From Chromera velia (taxonomy: Eukaryota > Sar > Chromeraceae): a stretch of 20,000 nucleotides of DNA. Shown piece after piece: positions 1 to 10,528 of this stretch; the stretch's first letter is position 1; each line of letters opens with the position of its first letter. Made by a program: the position numbers and the translations under genes. The notes below the pieces were generated by a model. The model had not been told where the DNA came from. It searched no databases and saw only the letters and a program-made list of their open reading frames with translations. The stretch is from contig JAHBMJ010000665.1 of the NCBI GenBank assembly GCA_018398765.1, positions 2,501 to 22,500 of the forward strand. Reading direction: 5' to 3'.

Positions 1-2330
1 TTCGCCCTCTCGATCCACAGCCTTGCGGACCTCTCGTCAACTAATGTTCGAAACAGACCCCTCAAAAAGAACCGAAGTTCGAGGCAGAGGGGACCGGCAA
101 TGCAGGCGTCTGTGCTCTTGGCCCGACGAAACACCTCAAGACCTCTCCGCTCACAAATGTTGAGGTCTTTCAGAAACTTCTCGTTTTCTGCTCCTTCTAT
201 GCCACCTCTCCTCTCTTCCTCTTCTCCTTCCACCTCGCTCAGGGGGGCCAAAAACGAAAGCCGTGTCGCGTGCTGCTTGTGCAGCTCCTCCATGTATTTG
301 AATGCAAACTCCGGCTTGTCGGGCCGACAGGCAGAAGACTCTGCCCTAAGCATCTGAAATCTGGAAAGAAAAAAAGAAAGAAAGACAAAGCAGATGGAAG
401 AGGCGGTCAATGCCCACACGCACACACACGGACACACTCACTCACTCACACACACACACACACACACACACACTCTCACACACACTCACACACAGACACG
501 CACACACAAAAATACATATTGAAAAAAGGAGCCGACGCTGCAAATCTTTCTCCTTTCTGTGACGAATCTCTCTATAACTTTTTGAGGGCGTCAGAGAGAG
601 GCTGAAGGGGAGGGGAGGGAGGGCGAGAGCGAGAGACCTTCATGGGGGTTGTTTGTCTTACACACAAATCCGTCGATGATCGAAGAGGATCCACGCGCCT
701 ACAAAAACAAGCCCGCTGATGAACAAGGCATCGTCTCTTTCTTTCCCGAGACTCATATGTTCTCTCCCAATCAATCAATCTGTAGACAGACCCTAGGTGC
801 TTGCGTGATCAGAGCACGTCTCCCTCTCTGCTACCGTTTCTCTTTCCTTCTCTTGACACACAGGCGCGCCAATGACAAGGCAGCCTTGATTAGAGTCACA
901 ATCAGTTGCAGTCGATGTCAGGAAGCAAGGAGACAAAAAAGAGAAGAGAAGAGAAGAGAAGAGAAAAGAAGAGAAGAGAGCCTTGACGACAACGAAGAAG
1001 TCCAACAACTGTCAACACAAACTCCGGCAGACAGACAGGCGCTCACCCGACTACCTCAGTGCACACTGACATGCACTCACCTGAAAGTCTCTATGATCCT
1101 AGCACACAGTGTGGACTCGATCCACGAAAACTTGGAGCCTCCCCCTTCCTTTTCGCGTTCAAACCTGCAGTCTCTCTTGCCTGCATCCGCCGCACTTGCG
1201 CTCTCCTTTCTGTTCGCCACCTCGTTCTCCCCCCCTCTTCTCCCCTCTGCACAAGTCATCTGGAGTCCCCCTCGGTAACACTCCTCTAATAAATCCAGTG
1301 CCCCTGCAAAAAACACCGTGCGGTCTTCCAACTGGAGAATAGTTTCCGGAAGTTCCTCTCGCTCCTCAAGCTCTGCTCTTACGCCGCAACTCTTTGAAAC
1401 TTCTGTCAGCATGCCCCACCCCATCGACTTCAGACACTGGTGCAGACCGTCCACAAAAAAAGGACGAAGGTAGTTGCAAACAAATAACAAACGCTCGCCT
1501 GCCAAACGACTGCAAGCACCCCCCTCGAGGCTTTTCAAACTGCAAAAGAAAGCATCTAAATCCTCTAGGGCGCCTGAAGGGTCCCGAAACATCTTAGCCT
1601 GCACTCCCGCTGACTGCATGTACATTTTTTGGACACGCAACAAGTATCGCTTTTCCCCTATCAGCTTTTGCATTTTTTGGAGCAGTGCAGTCAGTTCTTT
1701 CATCCGTTCTTCGGCAGAGAGCAATTCCGAGCCGTGGAGGCGATCTTCAATTGAGCGGAGAGAGGCCTCGTGGTGGGCTACAGACTGAAAAAGCGAGAGA
1801 ATCTCTATGTTAGCCCGCTTTGCTTGCCGTGGAAAGCTGGCTTGATTGGCATCCAGATCTGTTTGAGTTTGTTGGAGGCGTTCATTCGCTTCTCGTAGCT
1901 TCTTCTTCGCTTTCGTCAGAGACGGTAAGTCGATGAGCTTTGAGGACTCAAGAAATTCTTTCAAGCGGGAGGAGTAAGGGAAAGGGGGGACTGCTGTAGA
2001 AGGGAGTGGAAGCTGCGTGTTCCCTTCTTCCAAGGGCGGTGCGGAGGAAGAGGGAAGATCAGCAGTCGCGTTATACCGTCTCCCTTCCTCTCTGCTCTCT
2101 CGGTCCGTTGCAAGTTGTCTCCCGAAGAAAATTTCAAGCGACTGCGCCACCGCATTTCTCTGCTCACGATCAATGAGGATTCCCCTTTCTATTACTTCCT
2201 CCCTCGTTGGTCTGGTCAGGAGCCATTTGTTCAGCTTACTGCCCACACGCTCCGAAGGAACGACATCGAGGTCCAGCTCTTTGGCTGCCTTCTCTGCCCG
2301 TTTCTGCTCGAAGTATCTTGCAACAAACAT
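1..2330 (-). CDS. RINT1/Tip20-like vesicle-tethering protein with N-terminal RPEL motif, 5' part (two exons)
   Basis: Exon 1 runs from 2330 to 1081 and exon 2 from 360 off the left edge. The donor CAG|GTGAGT at 1081/1080 and the acceptor TTTCCAG at 364-361 are consensus, and the phases fit (phase 2), so the frame continues. Residues about 32-52 form an RPEL-like motif (KL...RPTREEVIERGIL, 2237-2175). A Pro/Ser-rich spacer and a coiled coil (about 2000-1700) follow, then a segment with YLRPFF and MGWGML, and in exon 2 KPEFAFKYMEEL and LRFFLRGLF. These last parts resemble the RINT1/Tip20 family (KPEW, EF.RGL). Known family role: subunit of the NRZ/Dsl1 complex that tethers Golgi-to-ER vesicles. 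RPEL motifs elsewhere bind G-actin. The start is uncertain: the frame is open to a TAA at 2399-2397, and the ATG at 2330 is the first in frame; an upstream exon is possible. A Glu/Arg-rich stretch of about 50 residues before the intron looks like a low-complexity insert. Confidence 0.66.
447..507. repeat. (CA)n microsatellite in intron
   Basis: CA dinucleotides interrupted by CTCA units, inside the intron of the RINT1-like gene. Short plus-strand ORFs over it are translations of the repeat and not genes. Confidence 0.9.
937..980. repeat. (AAGAG)n microsatellite in intron
   Basis: Imperfect pentamer AGAAG/AAGAG repeated along the plus strand. On the transcribed minus strand this is a CTCTT pyrimidine tract within the intron. 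Confidence 0.85.
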
Positions 2331-2399
2331 CCCCCTAATTATCTGTTCATTCCTCCTGTACTCTTCAAAAAACGTTTCCAAGGATTGATGGGCGTATTA

Positions 2400-3320
2400 G
2401 ATTTTGAATTGGCCCAACACAGGCAAGACGGCAAGCATTTACAAACATCACATCCTACTTGGACACTCTGCCGTCTCCCTCTGTCTCTGAACACAAGTTC
2501 GTCTGGACACGGCCACCAACGCGACACTCTTGAAAATTCCGCATCTGCGTCGTCTGTCCACCTTCTGATCGAGCGAATTATGCATTCCTGTCGCGGGTTT
2601 TCCTGATCATCTCCACGCAGTGGCACGCACTCGTCTCCACACGTTTCTTAGCGACGCGCAGTGCATATCACGTACATGAATGCATCACATCACTCTTGAT
2701 GCTCCTGGGGAGCATGCCGTGGCCCCGGTGAAGGGGGGATATCGGGGGTCCCGAATAATCCCAGATGAACAACTTATAACTAAAAATTAACTAAAATTAA
2801 CTAGAAAACTAGCTGGTTTAAAATAGTCACTCATAGTTATAGTGAATCGGTCACCAAACTCTCTAGAGTGCATGTCCTTCATCTTTTAGCTCGTCTTTTA
2901 GTTTTTAAAGTTGATTTCTCTTTTTTTCCCTAGTGCTTTTAAAAGAAAGAAAAAAATGATTGAATCATACATTATATCTGGTTAGCACAATGTTTACAGC
3001 GGCTAGTCAATGTGGAAGCTCAATTAAGCTCGATACGCATGGTATACGCCAGAGACATTTGGCGAGGAAGGACTTAACCAACAGTGTTTAACACTGTCTG
3101 CATCACTCATACAATAGTTACTTCTCATCTTTTATCCCTCTTTCTATCTCTCTGTTTGAGATAGTCTCTTAACTCTGTAGTGCAAAAAAAAGAGGGTGTA
3201 TGTGTCGGCCTCGATCTCTTTCTTCTAAAATTGTACATCTATCTCCCTTTTTCTCTCTCTTGCTCTCTACCTCTCCCTGAAACTTCGTTTGCCAAAAATT
3301 GCTACCTGTCTGCTCCCTCG
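2400..3320. other. Intergenic stretch, no gene seen
   Basis: Upstream of the RINT1-like gene, so promoter and possibly a 5' exon should lie here, but I see no clear core promoter. Around 2780-2815 there are repeated TTAACTA-type words. ORFs here are short, have no family resemblance and no splice context. Confidence 0.6.
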
Positions 3321-3325
3321 CACAT

Positions 3326-3640
<315 letters not shown>

Positions 3641-3731
3641 TCACACTCTCACTGCTACATTGCACATACATATAAGCATGCACATTATTCAGACTGACAA
3701 GTACATACAGGTACACATCGCACACGCACGG

Positions 3732-3732
<1 letters not shown>

Positions 3733-3779
<47 letters not shown>

Positions 3780-3796
3780 AGAGAGAGAGAGAGAGC
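3733..3796. repeat. (GA)n microsatellite
   Basis: Second GA tract with a few AAAGA interruptions, about 100 bp after the first one. Confidence 0.93.
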
Positions 3797-4221
3797 CGGA
3801 GATAAGATAGGGATGTGCTAAGGAATGTTCCCTTTCCTTCAAAGTTCCTTAAACTTTCTTTCACTTCATTCACAGACTGACATACAGAACATTAAAAATT
3901 GTGCAGTAAAAAAAGAGGCAGTAATCCCAAAGCAGGTAAGCAACCCAGAGAATTACCAGAATATCCCAAAGAGTTTCGAGTGTGATTTCAAGCAAGCAGA
4001 CCTCAGTGCACCGCCTGGTGGTCGCACAAAGAAATATGCAGACAAACACACACCGAAAGACAACTAGAGACAGGCCCTCGGGTAGAGTGGAGCAGGACTG
4101 TCACAGAGCCTTTCAGGGGAAGCTTTTACGTACGTGCAAAGACACACGAGGCAGAAAGGCTGACACAATGAAATACATCATGGATGCAGTCCTGCTAGAG
4201 CCTTGAAGCACAGGCTGCCCA

Positions 4222-4224
<3 letters not shown>

Positions 4225-4254
<30 letters not shown>
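4225..4254. repeat. (TC)n microsatellite
   Basis: Uninterrupted TC run in opposite strand sense to the GA tracts at 3.4-3.8 kb, so the two could pair as a large inverted repeat. Confidence 0.93.
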
Positions 4255-4257
<3 letters not shown>

Positions 4258-4299
4258 CTCTCTTTCTCTGCCTCTTGGCCTCATACATATATGCATAGA

Positions 4300-4340
4300 C
4301 CTACATACATACATACATACATATATACATACAAACATAT
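4300..4340. repeat. (CATA)n microsatellite
   Basis: CATA tetramers with an ATATA interruption near 4321. Confidence 0.85.
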
Positions 4341-4364
4341 GGACAAGCAGACAATTAATTTTAA

Positions 4365-4410
4365 ATGGGCAGGCAGGCAAGCAAGTGGGTAGGCAGGCAG
4401 GCACACAGGC
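4365..4410. repeat. (GGCA)n microsatellite
   Basis: GGCA/AGCA tetramers with one GGGTA interruption. Confidence 0.8.
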
Positions 4411-4504
4411 CATGTATCCATTCCAGGGGAGGGGAATTTTTTGCAGAAAGCAAGACACATCAGTAACTGTGATAGTCTATCGCCGCCAGTCGATCAGTGG
4501 GTTA

Positions 4505-4600
4505 AGTTAGTCAGTTAGTCAGTCAGCCAGCCAGTCAGTCAGTCAGTCAGTCAGTCAATTAGTCAGTCAGTCAGTCAGTTAGTCAGTCAGTCAGTCTGTC
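4505..4600. repeat. (GTCA)n microsatellite
   Basis: About 23 units of a tetramer AGTC with TTAG and CCAG variants, spanning 4505-4600. Confidence 0.93.
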
Positions 4601-5980
4601 TTTTGCCCTTGTGATTCTCCTCTCAGCACTCCTGCACTTAATCGACGTGCACCCGGTTACTCAAAGGAGACGAAATTCAATTTCAATATAGAAATAGGGA
4701 CATAGAACAATATGGAATGGAGAAAGACTGACAGAGTACATGAAGATAAAGCCACACCATAGACTGGCATCCAGGACCACAAATACTAGAAAGATTTGTC
4801 TACAGGGGCACCATGTATCAAAACGAGTATCGTGTACAGCATTTTGGAGGGACCCTTTAAAACAGACATGTAGATAGACAGAGACCGAACAGGCCTACTC
4901 ATTTATTACTCAATCATACAAGGATTCACAGCCCAATGTCAGTACAGATAGGAAATCGTATATACTGGCCACTCAAAGAGGGTGAAGAGAGCTAGTGGAA
5001 AACCAAAGGCGCCCGCGTTCAGCAGCTCTCAGCAAAGAGTCGCATGTGTGTATTAGCTGACTAGCTGTTTCTGACTGTCTCCTTTTGCTTTATGGATCGA
5101 GGCAGATAAATAGAAAGAATACAAAGACAGGACTAGGTTGACCACTGACCTTTTGTTGGAGCAGGACAGGTGGGGACCTGACCAAAGACCAGATCTGCTT
5201 GGTCCGCAAACAATATAAAACTGGCAGCTCAGTGACAGATTCAGATACACGGAGACGGCGTTCGAAGTATAGTATTTTCACGCAGCTCTCGCTTTCCATT
5301 CACTCACTCTCACGCCCACATCCACCATTAAGATCAAGATTTCCCTCATCTGCTCACTACAGTCCATCATCATTGCCTGACAGTCTGAGACAAGAGTCAC
5401 AAGATGCGACAATTAATGATACCCGCGGTCGAATTCAATTATGCATGCACAAACTTTTTACTGTCCGGTCCTGTAAAGCGTTTGCGACCCGAAATGTGAG
5501 GAAGTATGTAAGTGGCGCGCGTGCAAAATTCGGTGCAGGGGGCATACAGGGCTCACCTTTACTTTTTTCCTTTCGGTTTGGGTTACAGATACCGTGGCTC
5601 GGAGGCCACGGCACCCGGCACTGCACCAATCTGCACTAAGCCGAATCTGATGCACGCAAGCGTGCGAACGACCCCGGAAAGCGCCAAATCCATCCTTCTT
5701 CGTACACCGCAACGGATAAGTACCCCCCCAACTTTCTAGTACTTTTCGGGGCCTTTTTTTTCGTCTGTGACACATATGTGCGAGCAGCGCGTTAGCGCGC
5801 ATGAGTGCATAGTCTTAGCACGCAAGGGGGCTCTCGGGTAGAGTGTTTTGTAAATACCCCACGCTACGCTTTCCGGGGTCATATACCGCGTACGAATTAA
5901 TCAGTCCCCATGGGGTTTCTTTGACTTGAAATGGAAATTTTTGGTAATTTTAAGTAATTTTAAGAAAAGACTAGAAAAGA
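4601..5980. other. Intergenic stretch, no convincing gene
   Basis: The base composition shifts to more GC-rich DNA between about 5400 and 5880, and one open frame of 146 codons lies at 5199-5639 (plus). I recognise nothing in its translation, which is Ser/Arg/Pro-rich, and see no splice or start context to support it. Confidence 0.5.
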
Positions 5981-5983
5981 CGT

Positions 5984-6193
5984 GATAGTTAATCCCTCTA
6001 ACACTCCAGTAAACTTAAAACATCGCGCCGTAAGCACGGCCAGACTTAAAACACCTGCGCCACGGATGCAGCATTTTTTGTTAGATTTTGTGGAAAACCC
6101 AAACAGTATTGAAAGAACCGCGCGGCAGCCGCGGCCAGTATTAAAAAAACTACTTCAAAACAGACTGGAGTGTCAGGGGGGTTCGATAGTTAT
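5984..6193. mobile_element. Small non-autonomous element with inverted ends (copy 1)
   Basis: The left end near 5984-6010 reads GATAGTTAA..CTAACACTCCAGT. The right end at 6164-6193 reads ACTGGAGTGTCAGGGGGG followed by TCGATAGTT, which is its imperfect inverted complement. Between them, words of the form AGACTTAAAA/AGTATTGAAA start at 6011, 6042, 6105 and 6137, spaced about 31 or 63 bp. There is no coding capacity. A MITE-like element is my inference; no target-site duplication was confirmed. Confidence 0.4.
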
Positions 6194-6483
6194 ACAGAGA
6201 ATAACAGAAATTATATAAAGGTAGATCTGCTCCTTATATATGGGGACGCAACATGCATAACAAAACCCTCAATCATCAATGCATAGTTACATACCCTATA
6301 CTATGGCCGTAGTTAGTTAGTTAATTAGTTATAGTTAGTTAGTAAATATGCTGGGACATGCTATGAACAGCTGAATCTACCCGAATCTTAAAGAAACCTA
6401 TGGAATATGGGCTTAAGTACGTGTTTATAATCAGTTTATTTGATAATCGGGGGTTTGGTATACACTCAACCAACCCCCTTATA

Positions 6484-6712
6484 CCCCCTGACACTTGAAA
6501 CAATTAGTTAACGCGCTGTAGTATACCACAGGTACGGTTAGACTTGAAAAGTCCACACTGAACGTATGATAAAAACAGAGTAGACTTAAAACTACTCAAA
6601 ATAGTGATGGTAAAAGTACAGACAGGCTTGAAACAGTATGAAACAGTCATGCCCAAGGTGTGACCAGCATTGAAAAATCTGATTTAAGACAGACTGGACT
6701 GTCAAGGGGGTT
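6484..6712. mobile_element. Small non-autonomous element with inverted ends (copy 2)
   Basis: The left end at 6484-6500 (CCCCCTGACACTTGAAA) and the right end at 6693-6712 (ACTGGACTGTCAAGGGGGTT) are imperfect inverted repeats of each other and match the ends of the element at 5984-6193. Inside, AGACTTGAAA-type words start at 6540, 6582, 6624 and 6666, exactly 42 bp apart. No ORF. Confidence 0.42.
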
Positions 6713-7183
6713 ATGCTAGGTTATGTATTCATTATTTTCTCATGAATAATGGACGGTTATTTCAGTAACTTCCGAGTCAGTTAAAGCTAACCGTGTGAGT
6801 TATGACTCCAACTTGTAGGAGTTCGGTGGGCGCTAGGGTCTAGGTCTGATCTGCAAAGTTATTTTTATAATAAAGTCTGACCACAGACTTTAGACTTTAA
6901 AACTTCTTTTATTTTAAAACTTTAAGAATAAACAGCTTAAACACATTGATGTATTGTTTTGGATTGTTTAGCTTTTTAAAACATTTTTCAAGGTATGTCA
7001 AAAAAATTTTAACTAGTTGAAAAGTGACACACGCACGCACACAATCGAACTCATTCTCCTGCTTTGTAGACACGAAGAGAGAGAAAGCTGAACAAACACG
7101 AGAGGAAATAGGATTTGGAAGATCGATAGAAATTTAGAAAGGAAAAAACGGGGAAACCAAGGAAGATGCAAAGGAAACAAAGG
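6713..7183. other. AT-rich intergenic stretch, no gene seen
   Basis: AT-rich with TTTTAAAA-type runs from 6850 to 7020, then purine-rich DNA that leads into the first tandem-repeat unit. The part from about 7080 to 7183 (GAAAGC, AAAACGGGG, GATGCAAAGG) looks like a diverged end of an earlier unit of that array. Confidence 0.45.
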
Positions 7184-8404
7184 TCAGGTTTTAGAGAAAT
7201 GTGGATTTCGCCTGCCTCTTCATCACATAAACAACTGCATGCACTCACCTGATTAAGGCGATGATGCACGGGAGGCTCTCAACAGATCTTCCTCATGGTC
7301 TGTTTGTTTGACGCGTGCCTGCCTGTCTGTTTGCCTAACTGTTTGTCTTTTCATCTCCATCCGCCTACGCCCGTTTTTCAAACTCATAATTCATATTTTC
7401 GAAACAAGTGTCCAACCACCATGCATACAGTGAATGAGCGATGGGCATTGTTGACCAGCATTGTTCGAGTGGGCGCAGGATGGTGGGGGCAGGATGAGTG
7501 CATCTATAACTACTTTTTCCCTTCATTAACGCACGTAACGACACAAGCACGCATCCTTCCAGCTCTGTTCTCACCCGCCAAACACCCCATGCATCTCCCT
7601 CTCTCTTAGAAAGCCCGTTCTGGTATAAACAGAGAGGGAAAGAACACGGGAGTGAGGGGGGAAGAAAGAAACATAGTCGGCAAAAAGGACGTATACATAT
7701 TTCAGCTGTCCCGCTTATATGCATTCACTTCCTTGTCTGTCTTCTATGTTTCTGCTGATTTTTTTGTTTTTTCTCCATCTTTTCCTGTGCCTTCCTCCCC
7801 AATCTCTCTCAGATTGACGTCCTGCCTTCTTCCCTGATCTCTCTTCACCTGCAGGGATTCATCACCCCCCTTCACAATCTTGACTTGCATTCACGTCTGA
7901 GCATATTTTAAATCAGAAGAAGATATTTGAATTCAGATCATGGGCGCGCCCTTGCACGCACACACATATGGGGGGGGGGGCTAGTTATATCTAGAGAGCA
8001 GCACAGCCGAAGTTTCCTAGAGTGACGGGGTGTCATATCAAAGAGAAAAAGAGGAAGAGGGTCAGAGTAGCTCCAGTCTATACTCCAGACAGATTGCTTT
8101 GAAATCTAGCCTTCTGAGAGGGGGAAAACAAAAAACGGGGGGGAAGGAAGGAAGGAAAGGAAAGGAAAACTGGGAAGCGAAATGGCTAACACTGGTGGAA
8201 CTTGTTTTCCTCACTTTCTTTTACTCATTCATTCCTTTGCCTCTCCGTTATCTTATGGTCTTTCTCTCCCTTTTGTATCCATCATTTTTCTTCTCTCTCT
8301 TCTCTTTGCTGTCTCGCAGGCTGAACCACCTAAGATCTCAACGCATTCGCGTCTGAGCGCTTCTTAAACCAGATAGACGTCGATCCTTTCAGATTTAGAT
8401 TTCT

Positions 8405-8490
8405 GTGTCTTTTTTAAACACACACACACTCACTCCCTCACACTTATATACACACACACACACATATACATACACACATACACACATGCA
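8405..8490. repeat. (CA)n-rich tract in unit 1
   Basis: CA/CATA/CTCA runs between about 8418 and 8486, on the same strand as the other CA tracts of the array. Confidence 0.8.
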
Positions 8491-8861
8491 AAGAGGTTGC
8501 GCACAGGAAAGGCAGAAAGCGGTAGAGAGGAATAGAAGGGAGACTGGGAAGCGAAAGGGCAGAAAGATAGCTTTAATGTCCATCCTCTCTGCCATTGCCT
8601 TTGGAATTTGGGCTCCTTGCTTTGCTTTTTTCTTTTTTTCTTCCTTGCTTCCTTCATTTCTTTCGTTCGTTTGTCCAGTCTCTTTTTCTTTCACCGTGCA
8701 GTCAGTCTTTCGCTTCTCTTTGCAGTATTCTATTATTTTTTTCTCTTGGCTGCTGTCTCGTAGACCGACTCCCTTTCCTCGTCAGACATTCAGAGAGACT
8801 GAGTCCTCAACGTATTCACGTTTGAGTACTTCTTAAACCAAATCGGCGTCGTTCATCTCTT

Positions 8862-8951
8862 ACATACACACATATACACACACAGACAGAGAGAGAGGGA
8901 AAGAGAGAGAGAAGGGGCAGGGGGGAGGCAGCAACACACACACACATATAT

Positions 8952-9027
<76 letters not shown>

Positions 9028-9028
9028 G

Positions 9029-9056
<28 letters not shown>
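8862..9056. repeat. Compound CA/GA microsatellite in unit 1
   Basis: CA with TA interruptions and GA runs; corresponds in position to the shorter CA/GA tracts of the later units. Confidence 0.9.
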
Positions 9057-9059
<3 letters not shown>

Positions 9060-9101
9060 GTAGAATATTCAGATAGAAGGTCAAGGTTTGAAAGCCATGT
9101 A

Positions 9102-9232
9102 GTAAGAAAGAAAGAAAGAAAGAAAGAAAGAAGAAAGAAAGAAGAAAAAAAGAAAGAAAGAAAGAAAGAAAGAAAGAAAAAAAGGAAAGAAAGAAAGAAA
9201 GAAAGAAAAAAAGAAAAAAAGAAAGAGGAAAG
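9102..9232. repeat. (AAAG)n microsatellite in unit 1
   Basis: AAAG tetramers with AAGA and poly-A interruptions. The corresponding tract is shorter in unit 2 (10381-10432) and much shorter in unit 3 (17426-17447), so its length varies between copies. Confidence 0.92.
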
Positions 9233-9323
9233 CAGAGCAAGCACAAAAGGGGACAACGTCAGGGAGAAAGAGGGTAAAAAAAAAGCGAAGGCGGGGATAC
9301 AGCGAAAACGCAAACGAAGATAA

Positions 9324-10384
9324 GATCTTGCAAGGTTCTAGAGAAATACGGATTTCGCCTTCCTATTCATCAAAAGAGCAAGTGCATGTAAGCACTTGAT
9401 TCATTAAGGCGATGCACGGGAGGGAGGCTGTCGACCGATATTCGTTGCGGCCCCACTGACGCTTGCCTGTTTATGTACCCACACCCGCCCACCCACAAGT
9501 CAGTCAGTGCAAAAAGGAACTGGTCTCATTCAGCAGTATCGATTGAAGCGCACAAGCAAGCATCCTTCCAGCAGCTTTCATCTCCCTTCAAAATCGAGTG
9601 TCTCTCTCTTTCCCTCTTTCTCTTTCTCTACGTATAGAAAGACTGGTAGAGCATCAGTACAGACAAGAAGGAGCACAACAAAGAGGAGGGAATGCGTGTA
9701 TACAAAAACAAACCTAAACGCTAACATGGTATACAGGCTCTTGGATTTCCTGCTTTCATTCGGGTCCATTCTTTTTCTTCTCTCCTTCTCTCGATGTTCT
9801 TGTCGGCCTCCTCATCCCTCTGCCTTCTTTCCTTCCATTTTCTCTCATATTGACCCCTCCCAATACTCAACGCATTCGCGTCTGAGCATTTCTTAAATTA
9901 TACGTCGATCGATTCAGAGCATACGTACACCCCTTCCCTACCCTCCCAAAACACAAACACAAACACACACAGAGACTCAAGACGAAAACGGAGACGAGAG
10001 TAGACAGAGGCGGGAATAGAGAGTGAGTGACACAGATACGTGCACACGTGCATGCGAGAGAGAATAATCGGACGGATACTTTAATGAAAAGGAGGAAAGA
10101 AGGAGCAAGAGCAAGACAAGTTAGTTGCGTGTGAAGTTATGTAGAAATAGAGGAAGGGACACCCCTGTGCTACCCTGTCAAGGCTGAGTGAGAAGAGAAG
10201 GCAGCAGCAGGGAGATCGATTGACTCACTCACTCACTCACTCACTCATGAAGATAAAGAACACAAACATCAACAGACAGACAGACACAGAGAGAGAGAGA
10301 GAAAGAGGCAGAATATTCATGTAGAAGGACAAGGTTTGAAAGACACACAGCAAGCAAGCAAGGAAGCAAGCAAGCAAGCAAGAA

Positions 10385-10416
<32 letters not shown>

Positions 10417-10528
10417 AAAAAAGAAAGAAAGAGGAAAGTAGAGTAAGCATAAAAGGGGACAACGTCAGGGAGAAAAAGAGCAAAAAAAAAGGAAAGCGGG
10501 GACACAACAAAAACACAAACAAAGACAA
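9324..10528 (+). repeat. Tandem repeat unit 2, 1205 bp, ends at the insertion
   Basis: It starts GATCTTGCAAGG and stays alignable by eye to units 3 and 4 throughout (conserved CAAGTGC hairpin, ACTGGTCTCATTCAGCAG, TCTGAGCATTTCTTAAAT, CACCCCTGTGCTACCCTG, ACAACGTCAGGGAG). Most differences from unit 3 are C/T or G/A. It breaks off at ..AAGACAA, exactly where the inserted element begins. An open frame of 129 codons (9507-9896) has a counterpart in units 3 and 4, but shows nothing protein-like. Confidence 0.85.
9355..9412 (+). other. Conserved stem-loop of the tandem unit
   Basis: Outer stem TCGCCTT (9355-9361) with AAGGCGA (9406-9412); inner stem CAAGTGC (9379-9385) with GCACTTG (9392-9398). The inner stem is intact in units 3 and 4. 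There the outer stem has one A to G change that keeps a G.U pair in RNA. In unit 1 only the outer six pairs remain (7208-7213 and 7256-7261). Confidence 0.5.

Larger units (their letters stand above)
361..1080 (-). other. Spliceosomal intron of the RINT1-like gene
   Basis: 720 bp, starting GTGAGT and ending with a pyrimidine run and CAG, read on the minus strand. It joins two segments whose translations fall on successive parts of the same family in compatible phase. It contains a (CA)n tract near 447-500 and an AAGAG-type repeat near 940-980 on the plus strand. The ORF of exon 1 stops at the TGA created by the donor itself. Confidence 0.72.
7184..9323 (+). repeat. Tandem repeat unit 1, diverged and internally expanded
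   Basis: It begins with a head (TTTTAGAGAAATGTGGATTTCGCC, shown here only as a landmark near 7188-7212) shared with the heads at 9331, 16391 and 17551. It ends with the tail ACAACGTCAGGGAGAAAG...GCAAACGAAGATAA before 9324. Inside, a submodule ending in a TTCRCGTYTGAG landmark occurs three times (7890, 8346, 8815), about 455-470 bp apart, with a GGGAAGCGAAA word also repeated (8173, 8543). It carries CA, GA and AAAG microsatellites. The open frames are not supported as genes. Confidence 0.7.

Noticed and set aside
5199-5639. 146-codon plus-strand open frame
   Set aside because: No family resemblance, low-complexity Ser/Arg composition and no supporting splice sites or neighbouring exons.
5786-5801. 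GCGCG..CGCGC palindrome
   Set aside because: Short, isolated, in GC-rich DNA and without any repeated counterpart; likely chance.
6491-6675. CRISPR-like array (10-bp repeats every 42 bp)
   Set aside because: The repeats are too short and degenerate, the host is eukaryotic, no cas genes are present and the ends are inverted repeats of a small element.
9331-9350. Possible Pol III B-box (AAGGTTC...) making the tandem unit a SINE
   Set aside because: The match to GGTTCRANNCC is poor (GGTTCCAGAGG/GGTTCTAGAGA) and no A box was found at a suitable distance.
9507-9896. A 129-codon plus-strand open frame with counterparts at 16566-16955 and 17690-18115
   Set aside because: The frame is conserved only because the units are near-identical copies. 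Composition is Ser/Phe/Arg-rich from polypyrimidine DNA, there is no recognisable domain, and differences show no visible bias to silent positions.
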